Below, in pieces: positions 41,226 through 51,836 of a stretch of DNA of 64,000 bases. Origin of the DNA: Rhizoctonia solani (lineage: Eukaryota; Basidiomycota; Agaricomycetes; Cantharellales; Ceratobasidiaceae); assembly GCF_016906535.1 (NCBI RefSeq), contig NC_057375.1:1550001-1614000 (forward strand), written 5' to 3'. Position numbers and translations under genes: made by a program. Under the pieces are notes generated by a model that worked only from the letters and a program-made list of their open reading frames with translations, ran no database searches and was not told where the DNA came from. Position 1 is the first letter of the stretch; each line of letters starts with the position of its first letter.

Positions 41226-41763
41226 TGTCATGCCCTAGAGGCGTGACCACCTTAAAATCCACTAAGTTGAAGAAATAGTGAATATATGCGCTATTTTCAT
41301 GAAGATTTATGGATATATGCATCCTTATGCTATTTAGGCGCTGAGCGCTTATTATGTAATCTCATCACATGACCTTTAGTCATGTGATCTTGTTTTCTTA
41401 TCTCTGGTCATGTGACCTTATCTTTGTTATGATGTTTGTACATGTAATTACTCTTCCCCTTCTCTGTGAATATATAAGGAGGGTTCTGAGAGCCTTAAGC
41501 CTCAGAACTTGACCTCTTATCCCCATCCCACATCTACTACCCTAAGACATACAATTAAGAGTATTGCCTGAGAGCATACCAGTCCCTGTCAAAGGTTCCT
41601 TGCCCTGCTATCTTTATAGCATTAGTGCACTTTACTATATTGGTCTTGTCCAAACCCTTATCTGGCAATTGCCTTGAGCATTGCTGGATCCCACTAGCTG
41701 ATAAGTCCTATATTAGGCAATAGCTTGTTGGGCTTTACCTTGTGGTAGTTGTTGGCTCTGACA
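41226..41763 (+). repeat. Element A right LTR, complete
   Basis: 538 bp from TGTCATGCCC to GGCTCTGACA, followed by the duplication ccccc. It defines the length that the left LTR has lost (about 226 bp). Confidence 0.88.
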
Positions 41764-42265
41764 CCCCCAACCCCTTCTTGAGCTATAGCCACATGGGAAG
41801 CATGACGCTTCAGGACCAACTAAATCACGCAGTTGCTGCACTGATCTGTGCCTCAGGGGCCCTGGCTCAACTTATTGACTACCCAGAGTGGACTCACTAC
41901 AGCCAGTTACTCAACCCCAACTATACGCCCCCAAAATCAAATTATATTTGTGACCGGATCATTCCTGCCAAGGCTCAACGCACCGTTCTCCATATGCAAG
42001 AGCACCTCCAAGGTGAGACAAACATTAGTTTGTTGTTCAATGGGTTGACCGCAGGGCACCAGCCAGTTTACACAATCCATGTCTGCACCCCTGATTGGCG
42101 TACTTTCTTATACCGTGCAGACATCTTCTATGGGTTGCATAACGCAAGCTACATCATTGATTTCTTGGACCAGGCAAGTTGCAATAATTTATTTTGATTT
42201 TCTTCTTTGCTGACTGCGCATTTATGCAGGTAATTAAAGAAATTGGGCCGCATTGGATTGCCTCC
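41764..42265 (+). pseudogene. hAT transposase, middle part
   Basis: Reads PNPFLSYSHMGSMTLQDQ ..., then TNISLLFNGLTAGHQPVYTI, HVCTPDWRTFLYRADIFYG, YIIDFLDQ and, after an intron, VIKEIGPHWIASC. The last blocks correspond to the hAT catalytic core just before the conserved VVSDN segment. The intron at about 42173-42231 appears to start with GC (GCAAGT) instead of GT. The frame is cut at 42265 by element C and resumes at 48522. Confidence 0.75.
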
Positions 42266-42825
42266 TGTCGTGACCCAACTGTAAGGTTGGTCACACGCTA
42301 GTGGGTGGGCGCTTGTGGCCGTACTACTACAGACACTGCTTATGTAACTACTTAACTAGGCTATACTACTACCGCTTAAGGCGGTCTACTGCTTCTATAC
42401 TACTGCGAGGGGGCCTTAGGCCTGGGAGGTGTGGTGAGTAAGGTAAAGGGGTTACTACTGGTGACTAAGGGGGCCGGCTACTTAGCTGGCTGGATATCCT
42501 CCTCAATGAATTTGAGACGAGGTAAAATCGACTTGGTGTTCCCAAGTGATTTCCCTGCTGTATATATAGACAAAGCGCACTATCTACATGGTCTGTGCGC
42601 GTGAGAGAAAGAAGTAACTAAGACAAATGAGAAGCGTGCTGCGGGCTGCGCAGAAGCGTGGATTTCTCCTAAGCGCCCTTGGCACGGCATCTCGGCGCGG
42701 CATCTCGGCATAATAAGCGCCGAGATCACGTGATCGAAAAACATGAGATATCAAGTCCGTAAAAAATACTAAAATTAATAGAAAATTCGTCCAATTCTGA
42801 TGGTATATGTAAGGAGGTTGTAACA
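42266..42825 (-). repeat. Element C 3' LTR (left)
   Basis: 560 bp, TG...CA ends. Adjacent to the polypurine tract and the pol stop at 42837. Contains the GATCACGTGATC box and the TATATATA promoter box on the minus strand. Confidence 0.93.
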
Positions 42826-42836
42826 TTGCCCCCCCC

Positions 42837-45800
42837 TTAAAGGCTCTTGGCGGCGTCACGAGCCTTTCTGAGTCTAGCCTGGTTGAAGCGCTTGATCTCT
42901 TCCTGGCTGTGTTTCAGTAGTTCCTCGGGCTCCCAGGAGTTGTCTTCTGGACCGTAACCTCTCCATTTTATTAAATAAAACCATTTACCCCGTTGTCGTT
43001 TGGAGTCAATGATTTGCTCGACCTTGTATTCCTCTTCTCCCTCTATTGTTTCAGGGGGAGGTCGTTCCGGGAATGGCTGGTTTGGGGATTCGTGGACTCT
43101 GGAGAGTAGCCCAACGTAAAAGACATCATGGATCTTCAAGGTTTCTGGTAACTCCAAGCGGTAAGCGTGGCTGGAGACCTTCTCAATGATTTTGAAGGGG
43201 CCAAGTCGTCTAGGGTCCAACTTATTTGAATTGGTCCTGAGTTCTACGTTCTTCCCATCTAGCCAGACCTTTTCGCCTACTGAATACTCCGGTATTATTC
43301 CTTTTTCCCTGGCCATCTGTTCTTTGCTCATTCTGAGGGCTGATTTGGCTTCTTTCCATTCTTGGGCTAATGTGTCTGCCACCGCATCTGCTTCTGGGAC
43401 GTTGGCTGGGATGTTGGAGGGATTCATTACTGGGTTCCGTCCATAGACAAGTTCAAAGGGCGTTTTCCCGGTTGCCGCGTGTTTGGCGTTGTTGTAAGCG
43501 TATTCAGCCAAAGGCAGCCAAGTGGCCCAGTCCGAATGATCAGCAGCTACGTAGGAGCGTAGGTAAAACTCGATAAACTGGTTCACTCTTTCTGTCTGTC
43601 CGTCTGATTCAGGGTGGTACGCAGAGGAAAACGCTGGTTTAACTCCAAGCCGTTGGTAGAGGGCCCTTAGGAATTTCCCGGTGAAGGTAGTTCCGCGGTC
43701 TGAGATTGTCTTGACCGGTAATCCATGAAGTTTCCATACATGGGTGATGAATAGGTCTGCAAGTCCTTTGGCGGTAACCTTCTTAGAAGTGGGGATGAAA
43801 TGCCCAAACTTGGAAAATGAATCAATTACCACTAAGATAGCGTCGTGGCCTTGTGACTTAGGAAACCCGGTAATGAAATCGTAGGATATTGTGTGGAACG
43901 GGAAGGGAGGAACTTCTAGGGGCTTCAGGGCGATGACAGGGGCGTGAGCGCGGCGATTGGCTTGACAGGTGGGACAACATTCTACCCATTCCTTGGCGGA
44001 TGACTTCATTCCTGGCCACCAGTAATTACGGCTCAGGAGTTCTAGGGTTCTTTGCTGTCCAGGGTGGCCTGCCAGGGGTGAATCGTGGAATTCTTTGAGT
44101 AGTCGTTCCTTTAGGGCTTCTGAGTCTGGGACAACTAGTTTACCACAATACCAGAGGAGGTCTTCTTCCCAGTCATAATCTCTGTACGCCTTACGAATGG
44201 AAGGAGGAGCGTCGTCCGCATCTTCTGTGAGGAATTGGATAATGGGCTCAAGGGATGGGTCTTCCCTAAGCTTGGTGCGGATCTCCGTGACAATTTCCAG
44301 TTCTTCTTCTGACGTGTTGGCAAAGACTTCTGCGGGGAGCATGACTTCCGGTTCTGAGGGGTTGTCAACATAGTCTGCCCGTCTGGACAATGCATCAGGT
44401 TTACCCGACTGTTTCCCTGGTCGGTAGTGGATCTCAAAGTTAAAGTCGCTCAAGAATATGCGCCATCGGGCATGCCTGCGATTGAAGGTTCTGGCATGCA
44501 TCCAATATTCCAGATTTCAATGATCCGTGAACACCTGTATGGGTTTTTCCGTTGCTTCTAAGAAGATCCTCCATTCCTCCAGTGCCTTGATAATAGCCAA
44601 TAGTTCCTTGTCGTGGGTATCATAGTTGGCTTCTGCACCAGAGAAGGATTTTGACATATACGCAATTGGGTGAAGACGGTTATCCTCTCCTCTTTGGCTC
44701 AATATAGCTCCCATGGCTACCCCTGACGCGTCTGTTTCTAGGTAGTAGGGTAGTTCTGGGTTGGAGTGAATAAGAACCGGAGATTTGGTGACAAGGGCCT
44801 TTAATTCCTGGAATGCGTCTTCCTCCTCTTCACCCCATGACCAGGGGGTTTCCTTTCTGGTGAGATTGTGTAGGGGACGCGCGACCGTGCTGAAGTTGGG
44901 AATAAAACGTCTGAGGTAGTTGACAAATCCTAAAAAAGCCTGGACCTGTTTGACTGTCCTGGGTTGAGGCCATGATGTGACCGCCTCAATCTTCTTTTGA
45001 TCCATGGAAAAACCGGTGGGGGATATGACAATGCCAAGGTAATCAACCGTAGTGACGTGGAAGTGGCACTTGGAGAGCTTGCAGAACAGCTGATTTTTCA
45101 TCAATCGGGAGAGGACTTCCCTTACGTGGTTAGGGTGGTCCTCCGGTTTCTCCAAGAAGATTAATATGTCATCCAAATAGATCACCACTGTGACGTCAAT
45201 GAGGTCCCTGAACAGGTCGTTCATGAAATGTTGGAAGGCAGCTGGGGCGTTGGTGAGGCCAAAAGGCATTACCAGGTATTCAAATAGCCCGTATTTAGTT
45301 CTGAATGCCGTTTTCCATTCATCCCCTTCCTTGATCCTGACGTTGTTGTAACCCCAGCGTAGGTCTAACTTTGTGAACATTTTTGCGTGCCTAAGTTTGG
45401 CCATCAAGTCGTCCTGCCTAGGGAGTGGGTAGACGTTCTTGTGTGTGACGTCATTTAACTTCCTATAGTCAACTACCAGTCTTAGTGAGCCATCTGCCTT
45501 TTTTACAAACATGACTGGAGCGCCGGCGGATGAGGTACTGGGGCGAATCTTGCCCGTTGCTAGTTCTTCATCAATGTGTTGTTTCAACGCCTTAGACTCC
45601 GCATCTGTCATGCCGTATATGGGACCAGGGGTCAATTTGGCGTCTGGGACAAGGTCTATAGAGATGTCATACTCCCTATGTGGAGGGAGGACCTTAAATT
45701 CTTCTTTGCCAAAGACTCTAGCAAACTCATGGTACTGAGGGGGGAGATCTGCTAGAGGGTCTGAGTCCGCTTCTTCTTCGGAGGCAATTTGAACTTGTTC

Positions 45801-46252
45801 AGGGAAGGTGACTAATCCCTGTTGCCAATCAATCAAAGGAGCTTCTGCCGTTAACCATGTCATGCCTAGGATAGCCGGTGTGTTGCCTATGGGGCAAACA
45901 AGGAAAGGAATAATGTGGGGGTGGCCATTGGCCGAAACCGCAAGTTGAACCTGGTGCCAAATGCGACCAGTCTGGGATATGGTACCATCTAGCATTCTCA
46001 CTACTCGTGGATTTTCGAGTAGGGTCTTTGGGATTTTAAGTTGTTCTACTAATGAGGGAGATATAAAGTTGGAGGTGGCGCCAGAGTCAATGAGGGTTTT
46101 GATAGGGTCCGTCGGGTAGTCACGCAGTTTCATATCTAGGAAGAGTAGTGGTTTCTTGTTCAAATCCATGGCAATATTTACAAATTCCGAGACAGATACA
46201 TGCGTTTCTAATTTTGAGACCAAGGGCTTGACGGTAGCTCTTGGCCTTACTC
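42837..46252 (-). pseudogene. Element C pol polyprotein with one TGA
   Basis: Protease (LIDSGATSNFISPS), RT (YLDDILIF), RNase H (ETDASGVAMGAILSQRGEDN), integrase HHCC (HPGQQRTLELLSRNYWWPGM), DDE core and chromodomain (KWFYLIKWRGYGPEDNSWEP) follow in one frame of about 1,140 codons. The only break is TGA at 44517-44519 within RNase H, where B and E read HRNLEYW; here the Arg codon is TGA. A single substitution would restore the frame. Expression requires a -1 shift from gag. Confidence 0.93.
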
Positions 46253-47440
46253 TTTTTCTGACTCCACAACTTCCCCTATCTTGGCGGTCTCCTTGATCGT
46301 GGCCTTCCAGCCGTTGGGGCATTGTTTGATTCCATGCCCCTTCTGGCCGCACTTGACACAGAGGCCAGACGCGCGGCGGCAATCCCTTTCTTCCGGTGTG
46401 ACATAATTGGGATCTTCTGAGAGGCGGACCCGTTGAGTAGTGGTAGTGGTGGAAGTGGCCACGGTGGCCGGGGACTTGGCAGGGAGCTTCTTAGGACGGT
46501 TTTCCTCGTTTTCCCGACGAGTGTTGTCAATTTTGACCGAGGCGGCGAATATGGCCTCTAGGTCGTCGTTGGGAATATTGTCCTTGGTGGACAAGAGTTC
46601 CTTCACTTTCCAGTGAAGACCGCGCGTGAACTGGGCAATGTACGCCTCAGTGTTCCAGTCAAGTTCTGCCATTAGGTTGCGGAATTCGGTGACGTACTCA
46701 GACGTGGTTGTGGTCTGAGTTAATGCGGCAATCTTCCTGGCAGCCGCCCTCTTTGCATCTGGATCGGCGAAGGCTTCCTTGAATTTGGCCGTTAAGGCCG
46801 GGATGGTAGTGGGGGGATTTCCCTTGCCCTTGATAATAGTCCCAATGATGGGGAGAGCCCAGTCGGCAGCTTTATCTGTCATGTGGTATAGAATCCACAC
46901 AACCATTTGTTCCTCTTCATCGAATTGATCTCGATGAAGTGCGACCCATAGTAGCATACGGTCCAGCCACTGGGTTGCCTTTTGTCCCCTAGAGTCTCCC
47001 TTGTATGGATCTGGGAGCTCCATTTTGGGCCGCTTTACGCTGGACCCTGAGTTGAAGGGGGTGAGGGAACTTAGGCTCCGAGGCGTTCCGCAAGGCTCCT
47101 TTTTTGGGATTCTCCTGGGTTCTTCTTCCTCTTCTGAGTCATAACCCGTTCCTCTAGAGGGGCGGAACGGGGCCTTGAGTCCAGGCCTAACCGTGCCTGG
47201 AGTGTGGACTTCCCCTCCTGTGTGTGTAGGAGGGGTGATAGGCCCAGTCGATGGGCCAGGCTTGGTTTGGGGGGCTCCTTGATCTTTATCCCCAAGGAGG
47301 TCCGCTGTTTCCTTGCATATGGCCCTGAGCTTGGTGATTTGCTGGCTTTGGGCACGGACTTGGTCCTGCAGGGACCCGACTGTGGCTGTGAGGGTTGTGA
47401 TAGCCTTGAGGAGAGCGGTAAGGGACGGTTCTGGTTCCAT
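46247..47440 (-). CDS. Element C gag
   Basis: Open frame of 397 codons starting MEPEPSLTALLKAITTLT, with coiled coil, Pro-rich linker, capsid-like core (KATQWLDRMLLWVALHRDQF) and the CCHC knuckle CVKCGQKGHGIKQC before the C-terminus. It overlaps pol in the -1 frame. Near the end it reads TCA GAA AAA GAG TAA, so the GGGAAAA heptamer of its relatives has become AGAAAAA (46253-46259), which should reduce frameshifting. It forms the particle shell. Confidence 0.92.
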   Translation of the reverse strand: MEPEPSLTALLKAITTLTATVGSLQDQVRAQSQQITKLRAICKETADLLGDKDQGAPQTKPGPSTGPITPPTHTGGEVHTPGTVRPGLKAPFRPSRGTGYDSEEEEEPRRIPKKEPCGTPRSLSSLTPFNSGSSVKRPKMELPDPYKGDSRGQKATQWLDRMLLWVALHRDQFDEEEQMVVWILYHMTDKAADWALPIIGTIIKGKGNPPTTIPALTAKFKEAFADPDAKRAAARKIAALTQTTTTSEYVTEFRNLMAELDWNTEAYIAQFTRGLHWKVKELLSTKDNIPNDDLEAIFAASVKIDNTRRENEENRPKKLPAKSPATVATSTTTTTQRVRLSEDPNYVTPEERDCRRASGLCVKCGQKGHGIKQCPNGWKATIKETAKIGEVVESEKE

Positions 47441-47943
47441 CCTGGGCAAGTCTCGCGGAGCGGGAGATGTGCTGCAAGAGGCCGGTTGGGAGTGGGATGG
47501 AATGGAACGTCGAGAGGAGCGAGAGGAAGGCCAAGAGTAGGGGTGTGGGGCTCCAGAGCGGGTGGAGGGAATGGTGGAAACGGTGTGGGGGTGATAGTGC
47601 CTATATCAGGACTTATGAGCGGTTTTTCTGTAGTATACTGGCGCTAAACCCTTGCGTCTAGTACCTAGCGTTGGACTGTCCCTACGACAAATCAGCAGAC
47701 CTGGCGGTCGTGATATGGGCGGGTTTTCAGCAAGCGGGTATTTCAGCGGTCTAGGGTCGCTGACTACTGAGTTCCGGCAAAACTCGGGGTATGCGGGGGA
47801 TTAGAGCCCGTCTGCCTTATAGCAATTTGGTACTACCAGGGACCGACGTCTGTTTGATTATTAAAGACGAAAGGCGAGTCCGATCTGGTTTTTTCCCTTG
47901 TGCTAGTACAGGGGGTCTTCTCCTTGTTGATCAAGCCTACACG

Positions 47944-47956
47944 AAGTCGATTTTAC
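47944..47956 (-). promoter_or_regulatory. Element C primer binding site, self-complementary to LTR
   Basis: On the minus strand GTAAAATCGACTT starts 2 nt inside the 5' LTR border and is complementary to AAGTCGATTTTAC at 48215-48227 in the LTR. Confidence 0.75.
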
Positions 47957-47958
47957 AA

Positions 47959-48516
47959 TGTCGTGACCCAACTGTAAGGTTGGTCACACGCTAGTGGGTG
48001 GGCGCTTGTGGCCGTACTACTACAGACACTGCTTATGTAACTACTTAACTAGGCTATACTACTACCGCTTAAGGCGGTCTACTGCTTCTATACTACTGCG
48101 AGGGGGCCTTAGGCCTGGGAGGTGTGGTGAGTAAGGTAAAGGGGTTACTACTGGTGACTAAGGGGGCCGGCTACTTAGCTGGCTGGATATCCTCCTCAAT
48201 GAATTTGAGACGAGGTAAAATCGACTTGGTGTTCCCAAGTGATTTCCCTGCTGTATATAGACAAAGCGCACTATCTACATGGTCTGTGCGCGTGAGAGAA
48301 AGAAGTAACTAAGACAAATGAGAAGCGTGCTGCGGGCTGCGCAGAAGCGTGGATTTCTCCTAAGCGCCCTTGGCACGGCATCTCGGCGCGGCATCTCGGC
48401 ATAATAAGCGCCGAGATCACGTGATCGAAAAACATGAGATATCAAGTCCGTAAAAAATACTAAAATTAATAGAAAATTCGTCCGATTCTGATGGTATATG
48501 TAAGGAGGTTGTAACA
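47959..48516 (-). repeat. Element C 5' LTR (right)
   Basis: 558 bp, almost identical to the left LTR. It carries the promoter for the minus-strand transcript. Confidence 0.93.
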
Positions 48517-50408
48517 CCTCCATTGTATCGGACAATACTGCAACAACCAAGAAGGCGCAACAAGAAGCTTTGGGAAAGTACTTATGGATCCTCAACCTGG
48601 CCAACCCAATTCACAAGTTCAACTTGTGCATCCAGGACATCTGTCAAGACCCTATCTGGCAGGAGGTGAGTGTCTTGATGATCATTTTGTTCCATCATTC
48701 TTATTTTTTTCACTTTATAGTCACTCAAGCAACTACAAAAGTTGCTCACTCATTTTAAAATGTCAAACTATGCCACTGGTTGACTGAATAATGCTTGTAA
48801 GCTTGAAGGAGTTCTACAAAGTCTTCAAAGCATTGGGAATATGCAATTTGCAACAATATACTATGCTGCAACATCTGTACTTGACAACCTCCCTGCACTC
48901 TACAGGATATACTGAACTAAAGAGATTGACACTAAGGGGACACCACTACCTAGTGTACGTATATATTTATTCACAATCATTCTTACAGCTCAACCATATT
49001 TGACCTTTAGATTGTTGCTGAAGCACTTGATGAGACAACTGTCACGGCACTCAAGTTCCGACAAGATCTGAAGGAACTTGTCAATATCCTAGAGCCCTTT
49101 GCTTGTGCCCTACTATGCCTTGAATCAACCCGTAGTAGCCTATCAGACGTTTACTTCTTTTGGCTGGGAGCGCTTGCAGCATTGGATCATCACTTTAAGT
49201 CCCAAAACTGTCTTCTTCTGCCGCAGGATTGGGGCCGTCTCCGCTGCATTGCATTGAAGCGTTTCAACAAGGCAATCAATGATGCACCAACTGATGGGTA
49301 TGTGACGGCGTTCTTCTTAGACCCACGTAAGCATCATATACGCAATATACATGTGTTATTATCCAGCTAATTTTTGTGGTAGGTTATCATGATGTTGCTA
49401 TTTATGCTTCCTCAAACGCCTGCTCCTGTCAGGCCACTGTTCCGCCCCCGGTTGATTGTCCTCAAACCTCTAATCCACAGCAACTAAACAAGTGCATCCT
49501 CAATTGTGTTCAAAAGCAGTTATTTGCTATGCTAAAAGCGGAACTGGAGGCTGCCAAGGACATCCCCCATCACCCACTTCATGCGTATAGCCAAGACGCG
49601 CTAGTTGCAAAGGAACAACTGCATGAACAACTTGATTGCTATTACTGGGCTGATCAACGATTTCTTTCACAATATCTTACGCCCAATCAATCCGCTCTCC
49701 AATACTGGCGCTCACAAAAGCAGTTTGAACATATGTTTATACTTGCAGTACGTCTTGCTATGTACCCCAATCCATGTATTATCTGACATTTCTCTAGCAT
49801 TTGGCAGAGAAGCTTTTTTCCATCTTACCAAACTCAATGTGCAATAAATGCGCTGGGTCTAGATTGACCTATCTTTATTCTAAACTGCAAACGCGCCTGG
49901 ATGCAAACAGCATGATTGAACAGATTCAGTTCATGCAATGGGAGTCTCTGGTGGGTTTTCCTGTTCTCTTTTTTTCCTTACACTAACATACACATCCTAC
50001 AGGTGAATGGTTTGTTTTCAAAGAGACAGGAGAAGAAGCTTCCTGTCCTTTTTTGATTTTCTGATCTTCCTAGCAACTTCCAGCCCAATTGTCAGGCTGA
50101 CAAAGATGCTAGCAAAATTGCACCCGCACTCAAGGACAAGTGTGGAGATGAATGGCTTGATTGCAGCGGAGCTGCGGCCCCCATTGCTGATACCAGCAAT
50201 AACAAAGAAGACACAAAATTTGAGGATATTATTGATCTGACTTTGCAAGAGCTACTTGCCCTTTTTTCTAGCTACAACTCATCAATGCACGCCGCTGATT
50301 CTGAGTCTCACTTGCCGCACAGTACAAAAAGCTTGGAAGGTGTTAGCAAGGAATCCAAAGGCCCGCAGCGTGCAATTTGGAGGGCAAGAGATATAAATTG
50401 GGACTAAA
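48517..50408 (+). pseudogene. hAT transposase, C-terminal part
   Basis: Resumes with SIVSDNTATTKKAQQEALGK and YLWILNLANPIHKFNL, the conserved hAT core containing the second acidic residue. It continues over several introns to VTAFFLDPRYHDVAIY and ends in the hAT dimerisation block (YWRSQKQFEH, then LAEKLFSILPNSM and SRLTYLYSKLQTRL). TGA codons at 48781-48783 and 48913-48915 break the frame. A plausible end is the TAA near 50406 after AIWRARDINWD. The transposase is inactive as it stands. Confidence 0.82.
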
Positions 50409-50557
50409 CTATGTATTTACATGTATTATTTTTATAAACAGATTGTATGCGCCTTAGATTACGCAAGCCAGGCTCTCCCCAGTTACTGACTTGGTTAGTA
50501 TTATTACATAAACACTAGCACTAACTGTGGCGCCGTCAGTAACATTAGTAAGCAAAC

Positions 50558-50571
50558 CTAGCCGCACCCTA
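50558..50571 (-). repeat. hAT right terminal inverted repeat
   Basis: CTAGCCGCACCCTA, exact reverse complement of 31842-31855. Confidence 0.9.
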
Positions 50572-50579
50572 ACTAACGC
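50572..50579. repeat. hAT target-site duplication, right copy
   Basis: actaacgc, identical to 31834-31841. Confidence 0.92.
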
Positions 50580-51254
50580 ATGTACCCAATCACTTTAATA
50601 ATTAAAGGGCGTAGCTATGCCCCAATGCAAGACTCCATGACCGCATTATGATTATATTTTGTGTTATATGACGCTTAGAACGGATGCGGAATTTCAATGG
50701 GAGCAATGTATTGCACGTGACATCTCGGATATTCTGCAGATGATTGAGGCAAGGACTTGGCTATCAAATTGGTCAAGGGAAGAATTTGAATCAGGTGCTC
50801 AGTCCAAATAATGTTGCAAAAAAGAGTAGCATAGACATTGGGACAGCTGGGTACTTGAATGACCCTGGTTTTATTTACCCAGCTTGACACCCACACCTAT
50901 GGGTACCCTATCATTGGCAATTTACGCATGGACAATGAGCTTGCAATTCTCCTTGCTGGATTATCTCTCAGGTCTCCATTGAACTCAAGTCAGCACATGG
51001 TGGATAAATGGAACCTCCCCAAGGGTCAGTCCCTCGATGTTCGCTCACCTGCAGACCAGAAGGCCATGGCTAGGCTATCCAACAGGATGCAAGGATTGTA
51101 TGTTGGGTTAGTGTATAGGTAAGCAAATACTGGCCATCACACCACAGGTCAGATTTATGAGAACACATAATGCCAGAGACAAAACGCTTGATTACTCTGA
51201 AAAATACATTGGAGCTGGTGAGTCCAAAATACTCAATAAGTATAAACAAGACCC
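50580..51254. other. Wedge between hAT and element D; displaced P450 upstream region
   Basis: Before the hAT insertion this DNA adjoined the start of the second P450, so its first few hundred bases should hold the original promoter of that gene. The plus strand contains coding-like but broken text (ARDISDILQMIEARTWLSNW; DNELAILLAGLSLRSPLNSS) that I do not recognise. It could be another decayed element. Confidence 0.4.
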
Positions 51255-51836
51255 TGTCCTAGACGTCTGTAAGGACGTTGAGGAGGAGGGCGCTTGCGGC
51301 CGGATGTATCTAAGTAGAGGACCGCGTAAGGCGGCGGCAAGCTATCCTACGGCAACAACCAGCTATACTACAATGTCCAAGGCCGTAAGGGCGATGACCA
51401 GCTATGTAACTACAGCAAGAAAGCCGCTTAAGGCGGTGTGGACTAAGTAACTAAGTGGATTACTGGGCTTAAGGCCCTCGTACAGCAATGGGGATGCGAC
51501 AAGAGGTAATCGACCTGGGTGTTACCATGGTCGGTTGGCCTCCTTATATATTCTACAAGCTAGCTAATTACAAATACATATTATCCAATACTGTATCAAA
51601 TAAGAACCCTGCTCCGCAGTTGGCCTTACTCATACATACGTGTCACTGACGTGTTATGATGATGTCATAGGTGGAGGTGGCTACGTGTGCTTAGTAAGTG
51701 TGGAGGGGGACGTGGCTTGGCGCTTAGCGTATGAGATAAGCGCCGATGTCACGTGATTGAAAAAGTCGTCCGTTTGCCTTCGTTTAAATTCGAGAAATTG
51801 GGAATAATTTCCCTGGTATCGAGTGTGTCTACGACA
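51255..51836 (-). repeat. Element D 3' LTR (left)
   Basis: TGTCCTAGACG to CTACGACA on the plus strand. It is nearly identical to the visible part of the right LTR (one difference noticed in about 349 bp). Contains a GTCACGTGA box and TATATAA promoter box on the minus strand. Confidence 0.9.

Larger units (their letters stand above)
32724..41763 (+). mobile_element. Ty3/gypsy element A, internally deleted, containing element B
   Basis: Flanked by the duplication ccccc (32719-32723 and 41764-41768). The right LTR is complete (538 bp). The left LTR keeps only its first 312 bp, which join directly to the RNase H region, so LTR end, primer site, gag, protease and most of reverse transcriptase are missing. 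What remains encodes RNase H, integrase and chromodomain. Element B sits in the RNase H codons. The element lies inside the hAT transposase gene. Confidence 0.88.
42266..48516 (-). mobile_element. Ty3/gypsy chromovirus element C, complete
   Basis: LTRs of 560 and 558 bp (a TA microsatellite step and one substitution noticed) flanked by cctcc (42261-42265 and 48517-48521). Oriented on the minus strand inside the hAT transposase gene. Contains primer site, gag, pol and polypurine tract. It is the least damaged element here: gag is open and pol has a single TGA. Confidence 0.95.
31842..50571 (+). mobile_element. hAT DNA transposon carrying three nested retrotransposons
   Basis: The element is bounded by perfect 14-bp inverted repeats and an 8-bp duplication. 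Removing the nested elements A (with B inside it) and C, plus their duplications, leaves about 3.4 kb, a normal autonomous hAT size. The transposase gene runs in plus orientation in three pieces: 32229-32723, 41764-42265 and 48517-50408. Its catalytic core was split by both retrotransposons, so this copy can no longer move on its own. Confidence 0.9.

Noticed and set aside
44517..44519. Reading the TGA codons as recoded arginine
   Set aside because: No known mechanism decodes UGA as Arg in fungal nuclear genes, and A-to-I editing would give Trp; CpG deamination explains them more simply.
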